Origin: Bdellovibrio bacteriovorus str. Tiberius
GTDB lineage: Bacteria; Bdellovibrionota; Bdellovibrionia; Bdellovibrionales; Bdellovibrionaceae
DNA length: 64,000 nt
Reading direction: 5' to 3'
NCBI RefSeq assembly: GCF_000317895.1
Contig: NC_019567.1
Location: 3,596,001-3,660,000, forward strand
A program made the position numbers and the translations under genes. The notes below the pieces were generated by a model. The model did no database searches. It was not told the DNA's origin and saw nothing but the letters and a program-made list of their open reading frames with translations. Below are positions 1-9,332 of the stretch, piece by piece (position 1 is the first letter of the stretch; each line of letters opens with the position of its first letter).

Positions 1-44
1 TAGAGATCGAGCACCCGCTGGTGAACGTCAGCAAAACGACCCAT
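1..44 (-). CDS. N-terminal fragment of an unidentified protein
   Basis: The minus strand starts with ATG at 44 and reads MGRFADVHQRVLDL before the window edge. A GAAGAGG Shine-Dalgarno sits 6 bases upstream, so the start looks real. Only 14 residues are visible, too few to name a family. The gene lies downstream of cheB on the same strand, separated by 125 bases that contain a palindrome, so it may have its own promoter. Confidence 0.5.
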   Translation of the reverse strand, partial: MGRFADVHQRVLDL

Positions 45-107
45 AAAAGACCTCTTCCACAACATACCAAAGAATCCATCATGAGACATATCGGTGGATA
101 TTCTCAA

Positions 108-131
108 AATTGTATGAAAACTCATACAATT
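108..131. promoter_or_regulatory. Perfect 10-bp inverted repeat between cheB and the edge gene
   Basis: AATTGTATGA and TCATACAATT pair perfectly around a 4-base AAAC loop. It sits after the cheB stop and about 65 bases before the start of the edge gene. It could be an operator for that gene or an AT-rich weak terminator for the che operon; on the minus strand only four T follow the stem. Confidence 0.4.
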
Positions 132-169
132 CCGAGAGTTTCCAGTTCACTGACCCTTATTACGGAACA

Positions 170-1234
170 CTAGGCGGCGTTACGAGTCTGCAGCTGTTTC
201 AGCAAGTCTCCGGCGATGCGATCCAGTGGCAGAACCTTGTCAGCAGCACCCAAGGCTACTGCGGCTGCCGGCATACCGTACACCACGCAGGTTTCTTCGT
301 TCTGAGCCACCGTGTAAGCACCAGCGTTCTTCATTTCCAGAAGACCTTCAGCGCCGTCTTTGCCCATACCGGTCAGAACAACACCCATGGCATTCTTACC
401 CACGTACTTCGCCACTGATTTCATTAGATAGTCCGCAGCTGGGCGAACACTGTGCAGGGCCGGACCCTGATGCAGCTTCACGTAATAGAAGGCACCACTG
501 CGCGTGATTTCCATATGATAGTTGCCCGGAGCAATCAGAACTCGACCCGGAACAACCTGATCCCCTTCTTCAGCCTCTTTGACTTCAAAAGGGAACATCT
601 TATTCAGGTTTTCAGCAAATGATTTCGTGAAACCCGGTGGCATGTGCTGCACAACCAAAGTTCCCGGAATATCCGCAGGCATCCCGCTTAGGAACACCTT
701 CAGCGCCTCGGTACCACCGGTGGACGAGGCCACCGCCAGCAACTGGTGCGTCGTGCGCGCCAAAGAGGTGCTGGCAATCTTCTGTACCGGAGCGCCCGGA
801 TTAGGCACCACCGCTTTGATCGGATTGATACGGGCTTTTGCCACGGCTTTTACTTTTTCAATGATCGCCGCCGACAGTGTTTCCAGGGACTGGGACACGT
901 CAATGGACGGCTTTTCCATAATCTCGATGGCTCCGGCTTCCAGAGCGCGCAGATAAGTTTCAGAGCCCGTCTTTGCCAAGCTTGAAAAAATAATCGTGCG
1001 GGTCGGGAAATGCTGCATGACTTTTTCCAGGAAGCTGATGCCATCCATACGAGGCATCTCTACATCCAGAGTCATCACGTCGGGCTTTAGCGCCACCAGC
1101 TTGTCACGGGCGATGTAAGGGTCCGATGCTGTTCCCACCACTTCGATGTCCGCGCAAGAGGAAAAGATTTTTTCCAGCAGCTTACGAATCACCGCAGAAT
1201 CATCAACAATAAGGACACGAATCTTTTGTGCCAT
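170..1234 (-). CDS. cheB: Chemotaxis protein-glutamate methylesterase CheB
   Basis: Cytoplasmic response regulator that removes methyl groups from chemoreceptor glutamates and so resets receptor adaptation. Residues 1-120 form a receiver domain with the DD pair at 11-12 and the phosphoacceptor Asp57 in TLDVEMPRMDG. Residues about 163-350 form the esterase domain with the catalytic triad visible as Ser171 (SSTGG), His197 (QHMPP) and Asp293 (GMGKDG). The length of 354 residues is normal for the family. It follows cheR by 15 bases in a cheA-cheR-cheB operon, so phosphate should come from CheA. The start has only a modest Shine-Dalgarno (AAGAAGG, 8 bases upstream). Confidence 0.96.
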   Translation of the reverse strand: MAQKIRVLIVDDSAVIRKLLEKIFSSCADIEVVGTASDPYIARDKLVALKPDVMTLDVEMPRMDGISFLEKVMQHFPTRTIIFSSLAKTGSETYLRALEAGAIEIMEKPSIDVSQSLETLSAAIIEKVKAVAKARINPIKAVVPNPGAPVQKIASTSLARTTHQLLAVASSTGGTEALKVFLSGMPADIPGTLVVQHMPPGFTKSFAENLNKMFPFEVKEAEEGDQVVPGRVLIAPGNYHMEITRSGAFYYVKLHQGPALHSVRPAADYLMKSVAKYVGKNAMGVVLTGMGKDGAEGLLEMKNAGAYTVAQNEETCVVYGMPAAAVALGAADKVLPLDRIAGDLLKQLQTRNAA

Positions 1235-1249
1235 TAGGGCCTTCTTTAA

Positions 1250-2119
1250 TTAAAGTTTTTGATAAACTGCGCGAGACATCGGCTTCAAACCCGGATGTTT
1301 CACATTGCCTGATTCGGAATGTCCCAGAACCAGATACCCGCCCGGCGCCAAACAGGACACCAGATTGTCGATCACACGTTTCGTTGTCGGCTCATCAAAA
1401 TAAATCAGCACGTTACGGCAGAAGATCACATGGAACTTGTGCTGGAACTCGTACTTTGGATTCATCAGATTGAACGGAGCAAAGCGGATCATGTTATGAA
1501 TCTGATCCTTGGCTCTCCAGTATTCGTCGCCGTCAGCTTTGATTTTTTCAAAGTACTTCGAACGCTGCACGGGCGGCAGGCCCTGCATCTCGCGTTCTTC
1601 ATAAGTGCCGGTTGAGGCTTTCTTCAAAACCTGCAAGTCGATATCCGTCGCCAGCAGGCGCGGCTTCGCAGAAGGCATTTCAGGTTGTGCTTCACACGCC
1701 GTCATCGCGATTGTGTAAGGCTCTTGTCCTGTGCTGGCTGCGGCACACCACATGCGCAGATCAGAACCAAACTTGCGGGACAGTTCCGGCAAAATGGACT
1801 TCAGGAAGTCGAAATGATTCGACTCGCGATAGAAGGACGTCATGTTCGTCGTCAGCGCCGAAATGAATTCAGACACCATCTCGTTGCCGCCGGCTTCAAG
1901 TTTGGACCAGTAGTCTTCATAGGTCTTCAAGGAATGGCGGCGCAACAGTTTTACGATGCGGTTGCGGATCAGGGCATGATTCTTTGGCGTCAGTGGCAAA
2001 TCCACCCCGGCCAGATCATACATGCGCTCAGCAAACTTCATGAACATTTTGTCCGAAAGCTTGATGTCTTCAAAATCGTACAGAGCGCCCGTGGCCTCAT
2101 TCTTCTTTACAGCGGTCAT
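1250..2119 (-). CDS. cheR: Chemotaxis protein methyltransferase CheR
   Basis: Methylates glutamate residues of chemoreceptors using S-adenosylmethionine, opposing CheB. The 289-residue protein has the all-alpha N-terminal region and then the SAM-binding fold, with WCAAASTGQEPYTIAM as the glycine-rich SAM loop and CRNVLIYFD as the conserved C-terminal strand motif. The start ATG overlaps the cheA stop codon by 4 bases, which indicates translational coupling. No pentapeptide-binding insertion could be judged by eye. Confidence 0.95.
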   Translation of the reverse strand: MTAVKKNEATGALYDFEDIKLSDKMFMKFAERMYDLAGVDLPLTPKNHALIRNRIVKLLRRHSLKTYEDYWSKLEAGGNEMVSEFISALTTNMTSFYRESNHFDFLKSILPELSRKFGSDLRMWCAAASTGQEPYTIAMTACEAQPEMPSAKPRLLATDIDLQVLKKASTGTYEEREMQGLPPVQRSKYFEKIKADGDEYWRAKDQIHNMIRFAPFNLMNPKYEFQHKFHVIFCRNVLIYFDEPTTKRVIDNLVSCLAPGGYLVLGHSESGNVKHPGLKPMSRAVYQKL

Positions 2120-4164
2120 GCGGCCATTCCTCTTCCGTTAGCAATATTATTTACCAAAGCACCTGGTTCCAAAATCAGAACTGTACGGCCATCCCCCAGG
2201 ATTGCAGCACCCGCGACTTCCGGAATGTCCTGACCCGTGGTGATTGGTTTAACAACCACCTGCGCCTGACCCAGGACATCGTCGACCGGGAAGGCCATTT
2301 GACCTGTCATGGATTCAATGATCACCAGCATGGTTTCCTCACGACGTGCACTCAAAGAGTTCTCACGGCGCTGAGCCAGCTGCTGGTCTTTTTTATTCAG
2401 GCTCCAGTTAATCGAACCCAAAGTCTTGGAAACATCAATCACCGGCAGCAAATGACCACGGATACTGGCCACTTTTCCGGCACCAGAGATATTAGTGTAG
2501 TCTTTAGGAAGTACACGCACGATCTCGCGAATGGAATGAATCGGCAGAATGTAACGGGCGCCATCCAAAGCCACGATGATACCGTCAGTGATCGCCGTGC
2601 TCAGAGGAATCGTCAGACGGAACGTCGTTCCCTGACCTGACTTGGAGTAAATATTGATCTTACCGTTGATTTTATCCAGATTTGATTTCACCACATCCAG
2701 ACCCACACCACGACCGGACAGATCCGAAATCTTGTCGGCGGTAGAGAACCCCGGATAGAAGATATACTGGAAAACCTGTTCATCCGGAATGGACGCCGGG
2801 TCCACACCTGCCGGCACAAAGCCTTTTTCGATGGCTTTACCCAGAACCTTGTCACGGTTGATACCACCACCGTCATCCGAAATGTCGATGATAACGTTAC
2901 CGCCGGATTGTTTTGCCGACACGGTGACTTTCGCCGTTGCGGGCTTGCCGCGCTCTTGACGAAGTTCTTTCTTTTCCACCCCGTGGTCCATCGAGTTACG
3001 AACCAAGTGAACCAAAGGATCACCCAGAAGCTCGAACACGGTTCTTTCGACCTCGGTTTCTTCACCGATCAATTGCAAATCCACTGGTTTGTCCAGAGTC
3101 AAAGACACGTCACGCACGATACGCTGAATCTTGATGAACATGGATTTCAGCGGAGTCATACGGATGCTCAAAGTTTTTTCATACAATTCACGAACGGCCT
3201 TATCGAGCTGATCAACAATGGCTTCCAAACGCAGGTTCACACCGCTGCGAACTGTTTCGTCATGCACCAGCTGATTTTTCAGTACAACCAGCTCGCCCAC
3301 TGCATCCAGAACCGAGTCCACACGACCCGTGTCGACTTTGATGGCGCTGGTCGCATTTTTGGCGTTCTTGTTATTACCCCCACCATTGCCGGCAGCAGAA
3401 GCTGCCGCCGCTGGTTTTGCCGCCGCCGCCGGAGCCGCTTTCACAGCCGATGCCGGAGCTTCCATCGGTGTTTCCACCACTTTCAAAATCGGAGCCGGAT
3501 TTGCCGGTTCTGCCGCCACGGGTGCAGATTCTGCAATCGCCGTTTTTAGTGCGGCCTCGGCCGCTTCTTTGGCATGAAATTCAGCCTGATCTTCAGGTGA
3601 CATCTGCGCCAGCAGTTCTGCCAGCAGATCATGATTGATCAAATCGTCTTCAGCTCCGGCAGATGCTTCTGCCGCAGGTGCCTGAGAAAAGAAGTCATCC
3701 GGAACTTCGACTTTGGGTTCATCCACAGAAGGCGCCGGAGCATGAGCATGCTTGGAAGCCTTGCCGGAAAGCTGTTCGGTGATGGCTATCAATTCCGCCG
3801 TCAAGGCAGACGGATCCCATGGACCACCCTGCTGCTGCTGAAGAGCAGCAACACGATTCTTCAATTCGTCACCGGATTGCAATAGCAAAGAAATCACTGT
3901 TGAGTTCACCAGTTCAGGGCGTGAACGCAGAAGATCCAAAAGGTCTTCCATCACGTGGGCAAATTTACACAAGTCTGCAAGACCGACAGCAGCAGCACCC
4001 CCTTTTACGGAATGGGCCACCCGGAAAATATCTGTCAGGTCTTTCGCTGGATCTTCACTGTTTTCCAGCCTCATCATGTATTCCTCGTACTGCTCCAGCA
4101 TAAATGCGGATTCATTCAGGAAATCCATTTGTAGTTCTTCAAAGAAAGAATTGTCACCGCTCAT
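2116..4164 (-). CDS. cheA: Chemotaxis histidine kinase CheA
   Basis: Receptor-coupled histidine kinase that phosphorylates CheY-like regulators and CheB. Domains in order: Hpt at about 1-110 with phosphorylated His51 in VAHSVKGGAAA; an Ala/Pro-rich linker (about 140-265) where a CheY-binding P2 domain would usually sit; dimerization about 270-340; ATPase about 345-520 with the N box HLVRNSMDHG, the ISDDGGG motif and GRGVGLDVV; and a CheW-like domain from about 530 to the end. The 682 residues fit the family. No cheY is present in the window. Confidence 0.96.
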   Translation of the reverse strand: MSGDNSFFEELQMDFLNESAFMLEQYEEYMMRLENSEDPAKDLTDIFRVAHSVKGGAAAVGLADLCKFAHVMEDLLDLLRSRPELVNSTVISLLLQSGDELKNRVAALQQQQGGPWDPSALTAELIAITEQLSGKASKHAHAPAPSVDEPKVEVPDDFFSQAPAAEASAGAEDDLINHDLLAELLAQMSPEDQAEFHAKEAAEAALKTAIAESAPVAAEPANPAPILKVVETPMEAPASAVKAAPAAAAKPAAAASAAGNGGGNNKNAKNATSAIKVDTGRVDSVLDAVGELVVLKNQLVHDETVRSGVNLRLEAIVDQLDKAVRELYEKTLSIRMTPLKSMFIKIQRIVRDVSLTLDKPVDLQLIGEETEVERTVFELLGDPLVHLVRNSMDHGVEKKELRQERGKPATAKVTVSAKQSGGNVIIDISDDGGGINRDKVLGKAIEKGFVPAGVDPASIPDEQVFQYIFYPGFSTADKISDLSGRGVGLDVVKSNLDKINGKINIYSKSGQGTTFRLTIPLSTAITDGIIVALDGARYILPIHSIREIVRVLPKDYTNISGAGKVASIRGHLLPVIDVSKTLGSINWSLNKKDQQLAQRRENSLSARREETMLVIIESMTGQMAFPVDDVLGQAQVVVKPITTGQDIPEVAGAAILGDGRTVLILEPGALVNNIANGRGMAA

Positions 4165-4431
4165 GTGCGCTCCATAGAGATTAGAAAATCACATGGATAT
4201 ATCGGTGATCGAACATCTGAGCTATTTAGACCCTTGGTCCAGAATGAGAATCAATCCACCCTATGGTGTAAAGAATTAATGAAAGGCCGGACCATTGTCC
4301 CGCAATGAGGCGCTAATTATCTGAGAATATTATTTTTTCCATCCCACCGAGAAATCCTCTTAAGTCACCTTGGTTTTTTCGCGAAGAGTCTGTTGTTAAG
4401 ATTTAATTCACGACTTTGAAAGGCGTATACG

Positions 4432-4929
4432 ATGAGCGATGTATCCATGAAAGCAAAACCCGGTCAGTACCTGACTTTCCAATTGATGGCAGAACAATAT
4501 GGTGTGGCCATCGAAACAGTTCGCGAGATCAATCAGTTTGGCGAAATCACTCCGGTGCCACGCACTCCTGATTATGTAAAAGGTGTGATGAATCTTCGCG
4601 GTAAGATCATTCCTGTAGTTAACTTGCGCATCAAGTTCGGCATGTCCTCCCAGGACACAACCCGCGACACTTGCATCATCGTTATCGATACTGAAATCGG
4701 TCAGGTGGGTATGATCGTGGACTCTGTAAAAGAGGTTGTGGACCTGCAGGAAAACCAAATCGAACCATCTCCGGTTCTGGGCAACGAACACGCTATGTCC
4801 TTCGTTCGTGGCATGGGTAAAGTGGACAACAAAGTCGTTATCCTTGTAGATATCGTGTCTGCGTTCAATCAGGATCAAATGGGTCAGATGGCGCAGTTCT
4901 CTCATAACGACGAAGCCAAAGCCGCTTAA
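4432..4929 (+). CDS. cheW: Chemotaxis coupling protein CheW
   Basis: Adaptor that links CheA to chemoreceptor tips. The 165-residue protein is a single CheW domain: YLTFQLMAEQYGV at the start of the first barrel and the typical VMNLRGKIIPVVNLRIKFG and VDSVKEVVDL segments. It is divergent from the cheA operon, with a 267-base shared upstream region. GAAAGG lies 8 bases before ATG. A strong terminator follows, so it is probably monocistronic. Confidence 0.95.
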   Translation: MSDVSMKAKPGQYLTFQLMAEQYGVAIETVREINQFGEITPVPRTPDYVKGVMNLRGKIIPVVNLRIKFGMSSQDTTRDTCIIVIDTEIGQVGMIVDSVKEVVDLQENQIEPSPVLGNEHAMSFVRGMGKVDNKVVILVDIVSAFNQDQMGQMAQFSHNDEAKAA

Positions 4930-4955
4930 GAGCTTTTTTAAAAGATTCCAATATA

Positions 4956-4992
4956 AAACCCGCAGGTCCAAAGCCTGCGGGTTTTCTTTTTC
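4956..4992 (+). terminator. Rho-independent terminator after cheW
   Basis: An 11-bp stem (AAACCCGCAGG with CCTGCGGGTTT) closes a 7-base loop and is followed by a T-rich run. Confidence 0.92.
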
Positions 4993-5171
4993 AAGAACCC
5001 GCCAAAATCACCTAAAAACAGATACTTACGCGCGCGCCACATCCTCGCCCGCTCCGCCACGTTCCATCTGTGGCTTGGGCAATTTCTTCACTTTCAGAAA
5101 TCAAACAATAAAATCAAAGACTTTTCACTCTAAACGAGATAGCAAGACGCCATTAAACAAAGGACAAAATC

Positions 5172-5576
5172 ATGAAATCTATCTTTTTTGTGACTGCGAT
5201 GCTTTTCTCCAGCCTGTCTTTCGCCGGCCAGAGAGTTTTTGACTGCCAAGCTACTAAACTTTCCAAGAGCCCGGATGTTTCTGAAGATTTCAACATCCAA
5301 AAAAACCCAACTGTTCTTCTGATCGAAGACGCGAAGAACTGGTCTTTGAATGTTGGTGATTACTCTGTTTCCACTCTGGACAAAAACGGTCCGGCATTGG
5401 CAAGAGAATCCAGCGCCGCTTCTGACACTGAAGTTCGTTATGATTTCTGGGTTGAAGCTTCTTACGAATTCGAACTGGTTATCAACGTTGTAGACCACAC
5501 TGCGAAAGTTTACTGGTGGGGTCTGGGCGAACAAACTGAAGTTGGCACTTTCCAGTGCGAAGTTTCTGTAAAATAA
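5172..5576 (+). CDS. Small exported protein of unknown function
   Basis: A 134-residue protein with a clear signal peptide (KSIFFVTAMLFSSLSFA, cleavage probably before GQRVF). The mature part is acidic and aromatic-rich and has two cysteines, near the start (VFDCQ) and near the end (FQCEV), that could form a disulfide closing a beta-sandwich. I do not recognise the family. AAAGGA lies 8 bases upstream of ATG. It is flanked by terminators on both sides and so forms a single-gene unit. Confidence 0.8.
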   Translation: MKSIFFVTAMLFSSLSFAGQRVFDCQATKLSKSPDVSEDFNIQKNPTVLLIEDAKNWSLNVGDYSVSTLDKNGPALARESSAASDTEVRYDFWVEASYEFELVINVVDHTAKVYWWGLGEQTEVGTFQCEVSVK

Positions 5577-5604
5577 GTTCGCGCACTTTCAATTGCACAT
5601 AAAG

Positions 5605-5637
5605 AAAAAGCCCCTGGGACATCCCAGGGGCTTTTTT
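5605..5637. terminator. Bidirectional terminator between convergent genes
   Basis: AAAAAGCCCCTGGGA pairs with TCCCAGGGGCTTTTT. It has A-rich and T-rich arms and lies between the plus-strand small exported protein and the minus-strand transketolase, so it can serve both. Confidence 0.92.
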
Positions 5638-5657
5638 GTTTTCATAAGGTCTTTTTT

Positions 5658-7691
5658 TTACCAGGCGCCGCTTTTTTGGAAGAAGGTGCCAGTGGTTTCA
5701 ACGATCGCTGAAGCATCCACTTTGTGTTTGCGGTAAAGGTCGGCCGCGGTGTAAGCGCTCTGACCGAATTCGCCGTGAACACCCAGGCTTTTCGCCTTGA
5801 ACGTCACATCAGCCGTCAACAATGCATGACACAGGATCTGGCCGAAGCCACCCAGCAATTGGTGATCTTCCACTGTGATCAAGTGGCCTTGAGTTTTCTC
5901 CAATACCGTCTTGAATGTCGCCACGTCCACATGATTCACACAAGCACAGTTCACAACAACCGCGCCCACACCTTTGACTTCAAGATCTTTAGCCGCCTGC
6001 AAAGCTTGGGGAACCAAAGAACCTGTTGTCGCAATCGCCACGGACTTCGTTTTCCCCGCGGTCGTGTCCGCCAAAACCTGCGCTTTACGCAAGTCATAGG
6101 AAGTACCGGCAACGTAAGTCTTAGGGAAGTTTTCACGACCCAGGAAGAACACCGCTGAATTTGGAACTTTGCCTTCCTTGCGGGCTTTGGCAAAGTTTTC
6201 AATCACGGAGTACATCAAAGCGTCTGCTTCTTCACTGCAAGACAAAGAATAAACATCCACATGCGGGATGGAAGAAACCATCGCCACATAACTTAGCGCC
6301 TGGTGGGAAGCCCCGTCCGCCGCATCCTGGAAGCCGGTGTGAGAAAACACCGCAATCACCGGAGCTTCAGACAGTGCACCCATCGTCAGTGGCAAAGCGC
6401 CTTTGGTCACACCAAACTGAGCAAAGGTATCCACAACCGGGATGTAACCCAGTTTGGACAAACCCGCCGCCGTGGAAACCATGTTCGATTCTGCGATACC
6501 CACGTCGAAGGAATCTTGAGGGAATTCTTTGCGGAAGCCCGCAACCCCAGTGGAACCCGGCAGATCCGAAGTCACACTCAGAACCGGGAAGTCGGCTTTG
6601 CGTGCACGCACCATCGCGGAAGAAATACCGACTTGAATTTTCTCGCCGGAATCTTTCACGCCGCTGGCTTTGATGTCCGCTTCCCATTTGTTCAGCTCAG
6701 CAATCCAGGTGTTGAATACGTCTGGCAAAGCTGCGCCACCCAGGATTTCACCCACGAAGGCTGCCAATTCAGAAGGGCTTTTCAGAGGGAAACCATGGCC
6801 ACCCGTCGCCGATTCAGCGGTTTTCTTGGTGCCGATACCTTTAACGGTCTTAGCGTGAATCACAACCGGTGCAATCGGATTGGCTTTCGCCTGCTCGATA
6901 GCATTAACAATAGTGTCGTAACACTTTTGCAGATCATTGCCTTCAGCAAGGTTGATCACATTCCAACCCAGATCTTTCAAAGAATTGAAAGTCGGAATCA
7001 TCGAGAAAGATTCCGCATCGATACGACCAGAAAGTTTCGTGTTGTTATCGCTGATGATCAAAACATAAGGACCCATCTTGCCAGTCTTAGCCAGTCCCGG
7101 AATCGCTGCGAAAGCCTCTTTCGCTTCACCTTCCATGCAGGCACCGTCAGAGATCGTGGTCACCGTCACGCGGTTCGTGCCAGAGATCGCCTCGCCCATC
7201 GCCACACCCTGAGTTTGCGGGAACGCAGAACCCAAAGGACCGTTGGAAATGAACACGCCTTCAGGGAAACAGTGAACTTCACCGTGGCCCGTCAGACCGC
7301 TTTCGATAGAGCGGAATTTTTTTAGGCTGTCCAAAGTCAGACCCGCCATTTTGTAATTGGCTTTCAAGGCATACAGACCGTTTTCACAGTGGCCAGCGTC
7401 GTTCACAATATGGAACAAGTCATACCACTGCTTGCCTTCGCGGCTGGAAACATCAAACACGTGACCATGCAGTGCGGACATAAGTTCCGCCAAAGCCGCA
7501 GGACCGCCATAGTGAGAAGCCGCGCCACCAAGGACGGCGTTCATATCCATCAAAGAAACAAGGGCGCGAGTCGCGTTAGGATCGGCCACTGGAATCTGAC
7601 GTCCGTCTTTGCTTTTAACAAAGCTTTTGAATTGAGGTTCTTGAGTAGGATTGCCTGCGAGTTTTGTTTTGATCTGAATGGGTTCTGTCAT
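5658..7691 (-). CDS. tkt: Transketolase
   Basis: Thiamine-diphosphate enzyme moving two-carbon units between pentose-phosphate sugars. The 677 residues carry an N-terminal ThDP/Mg half (SDGACMEGE in place of the usual GDG start, then ISDNNTKLSG and TVKGIGTKKT) and a pyrimidine-binding half (DLPGSTG, VGIAESNMVSTAAGL, DAADGASHQAL). The motifs depart somewhat from the classical TktA pattern (ASHQ rather than PTHQ), so it belongs to a divergent branch. It is divergent from the adenosine deaminase gene with a 37-base gap; ribose-phosphate metabolism links the two functionally. Confidence 0.85.
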   Translation of the reverse strand: MTEPIQIKTKLAGNPTQEPQFKSFVKSKDGRQIPVADPNATRALVSLMDMNAVLGGAASHYGGPAALAELMSALHGHVFDVSSREGKQWYDLFHIVNDAGHCENGLYALKANYKMAGLTLDSLKKFRSIESGLTGHGEVHCFPEGVFISNGPLGSAFPQTQGVAMGEAISGTNRVTVTTISDGACMEGEAKEAFAAIPGLAKTGKMGPYVLIISDNNTKLSGRIDAESFSMIPTFNSLKDLGWNVINLAEGNDLQKCYDTIVNAIEQAKANPIAPVVIHAKTVKGIGTKKTAESATGGHGFPLKSPSELAAFVGEILGGAALPDVFNTWIAELNKWEADIKASGVKDSGEKIQVGISSAMVRARKADFPVLSVTSDLPGSTGVAGFRKEFPQDSFDVGIAESNMVSTAAGLSKLGYIPVVDTFAQFGVTKGALPLTMGALSEAPVIAVFSHTGFQDAADGASHQALSYVAMVSSIPHVDVYSLSCSEEADALMYSVIENFAKARKEGKVPNSAVFFLGRENFPKTYVAGTSYDLRKAQVLADTTAGKTKSVAIATTGSLVPQALQAAKDLEVKGVGAVVVNCACVNHVDVATFKTVLEKTQGHLITVEDHQLLGGFGQILCHALLTADVTFKAKSLGVHGEFGQSAYTAADLYRKHKVDASAIVETTGTFFQKSGAW

Positions 7692-7728
7692 AGGATATAG
7701 TTTTACTGCCCAGAGCGAGGAACATCAA

Positions 7729-8754
7729 ATGGAAAGGCTCTATTCTCATAATATTCGCGACATCCTAAAAGTGGATCTGCACCGGCATTTGGACTGCTCA
7801 GTGCGTTGGAGCACCATTCTGGAACTGGCCCCGCAAGTGGGGATTCCACTGGCGCCCACCTCCCAGGGGCAAAAGGATCAGTTTTTGATCACGGGTCCCA
7901 TGAAAGACCTGGGTTCGGTGCTAAACAAGTTCATGAACACGCAGAAGGTTCTGGCCAGCGAAGAAATCCTGACTCGCGTCGCCTATGAAGCTTGTGAGGA
8001 CGCCTTCAATGACGGAGTTCGTCTTCTTGAGTTGCGTTATGCGCCAACTTTTATCGCTGACGGCCACAAATCCCTGACTTTCGAAAAAATCCACCGCTCT
8101 TTGCTGAAAGGCATCGAGCAGGCCCGCAAACAATTCCCGATGCTGATCGGCCTGATTTGCATTGTTCAAAGAATCAAATCCTTCGAGGTTGCGGAAAAAG
8201 TTGTGGATTTCGCCATTGACCACAAAGACAGCTTTTTGGCTCTGGACTTGGCTGACAACGAAGAGGGCTTTGATCCGAAGATCTTTGCGCCCCTGTTCCA
8301 AAAGGCCAAAAAAGCGGGCCTGCGCATCACCGTGCATTCCGGCGAAACCCCGAATCCGGTCTCTGCAACATGGGTTCGCGACAGTATCGACATCCTGGGC
8401 GCGGAACGCATCGGGCACGGCATTCAGATCATCAACGACCCGGGTGTTCTGCAACTGGTGAAAGACCGCCGCATTCCGCTAGAGATCTGCCCGATCAGCA
8501 ACTATCTGACTCAGTCCTTCCCGACTTATGAAGACCACCCGATCCGCAAACTGATGCAGGCCGGAGTTTTGGTCACAATCAATTCCGATGACCCGGGAGT
8601 ATTCGCCACCACTTTGAGTGATGACTATGAAGTCCTTCACCGCGTGCATGGTTTTACCAAAGATGATTTCCACAAATGCAATCAGATCGCTTTTGATGCG
8701 AGCTTCATACCGGATATTGAAAAGAACCGCATCATGGGGGAATTCTTCGGATGA
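7729..8754 (+). CDS. add: Adenosine deaminase
   Basis: Zinc hydrolase converting adenosine to inosine, in purine salvage. Family motifs are all present: the zinc ligands DLHRHLD near residue 20, HSGE, ERIGHGI and SDDPGVF. I chose the ATG at 7729 because GCGAGGA lies just upstream and the protein then begins MERLYSHNIRD, a normal N terminus; an earlier in-frame ATG overlaps the transketolase gene. The 341 residues fit the family. For a predator that degrades host nucleic acids, salvage of purine nucleosides makes sense (inference). Confidence 0.93.
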   Translation: MERLYSHNIRDILKVDLHRHLDCSVRWSTILELAPQVGIPLAPTSQGQKDQFLITGPMKDLGSVLNKFMNTQKVLASEEILTRVAYEACEDAFNDGVRLLELRYAPTFIADGHKSLTFEKIHRSLLKGIEQARKQFPMLIGLICIVQRIKSFEVAEKVVDFAIDHKDSFLALDLADNEEGFDPKIFAPLFQKAKKAGLRITVHSGETPNPVSATWVRDSIDILGAERIGHGIQIINDPGVLQLVKDRRIPLEICPISNYLTQSFPTYEDHPIRKLMQAGVLVTINSDDPGVFATTLSDDYEVLHRVHGFTKDDFHKCNQIAFDASFIPDIEKNRIMGEFFG

Positions 8755-9332
8755 GTTTTGCTGAAGAAATCCTGCATCTGATGCGTGAAGATGAGGCCGT
8801 GCGTGAAGCGCTGGCCGCCACGGGCGAATTGTTTCAAGGCTACAACGCCCAGATGGAAAAGGTTCACCTGCGCAACGCGCGCAAGCTGAATGACCTGATA
8901 ATGGAAAAAGGGTTTCCGACAATTCCACTTGTCGGCGAAGAGGCCTGCACCGCTGCTTTAAGAATTATTCTGCACGCGATCAGCTGGCCTGAATTCATGC
9001 GCATGCAAGAGCCCGTTCTGATTGATCTGGCTAAAAACGGAAAAGTCCCGAAAAGTTACGTCGCCATTCTGATCGACCGCATTCGCTTCTATGAAGGACG
9101 CAAACAAGTTTACGGCACCAACGCCGATTGGGATGAAAACGGCATTCTGCGCATCACCGATGTTGAAGACGAAAAGAATCTCAACAACCGAAGGGCTGAG
9201 ATGGGCCTTGAGCCCGTGGAAAGCCTCGTGATCACCCCGATGGACGGAGAATATCATCCGCCTGAACCAGAAAAACGACACAAAGAATTCATTGAATGGA
9301 CCTTTAAAACCGGATGGAGAAACAATGACTAA
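8751..9332 (+). CDS. DUF6624-like protein
   Basis: A 193-residue cytoplasmic protein whose ATG overlaps the add stop by 4 bases, so it is translationally coupled. The central block, with ILHAISWPEFMRMQEPVL, an IDRIRFYEGRKQVYGT segment and NNRRAEMGL, resembles DUF6624 proteins (a histidine followed by a D-R and Y-G-T-Q-like signature); that assignment is from memory and moderate. No signal peptide. Function unknown; coupling with adenosine deaminase suggests a shared nucleoside-related role. Confidence 0.8.
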   Translation: MSFAEEILHLMREDEAVREALAATGELFQGYNAQMEKVHLRNARKLNDLIMEKGFPTIPLVGEEACTAALRIILHAISWPEFMRMQEPVLIDLAKNGKVPKSYVAILIDRIRFYEGRKQVYGTNADWDENGILRITDVEDEKNLNNRRAEMGLEPVESLVITPMDGEYHPPEPEKRHKEFIEWTFKTGWRNND

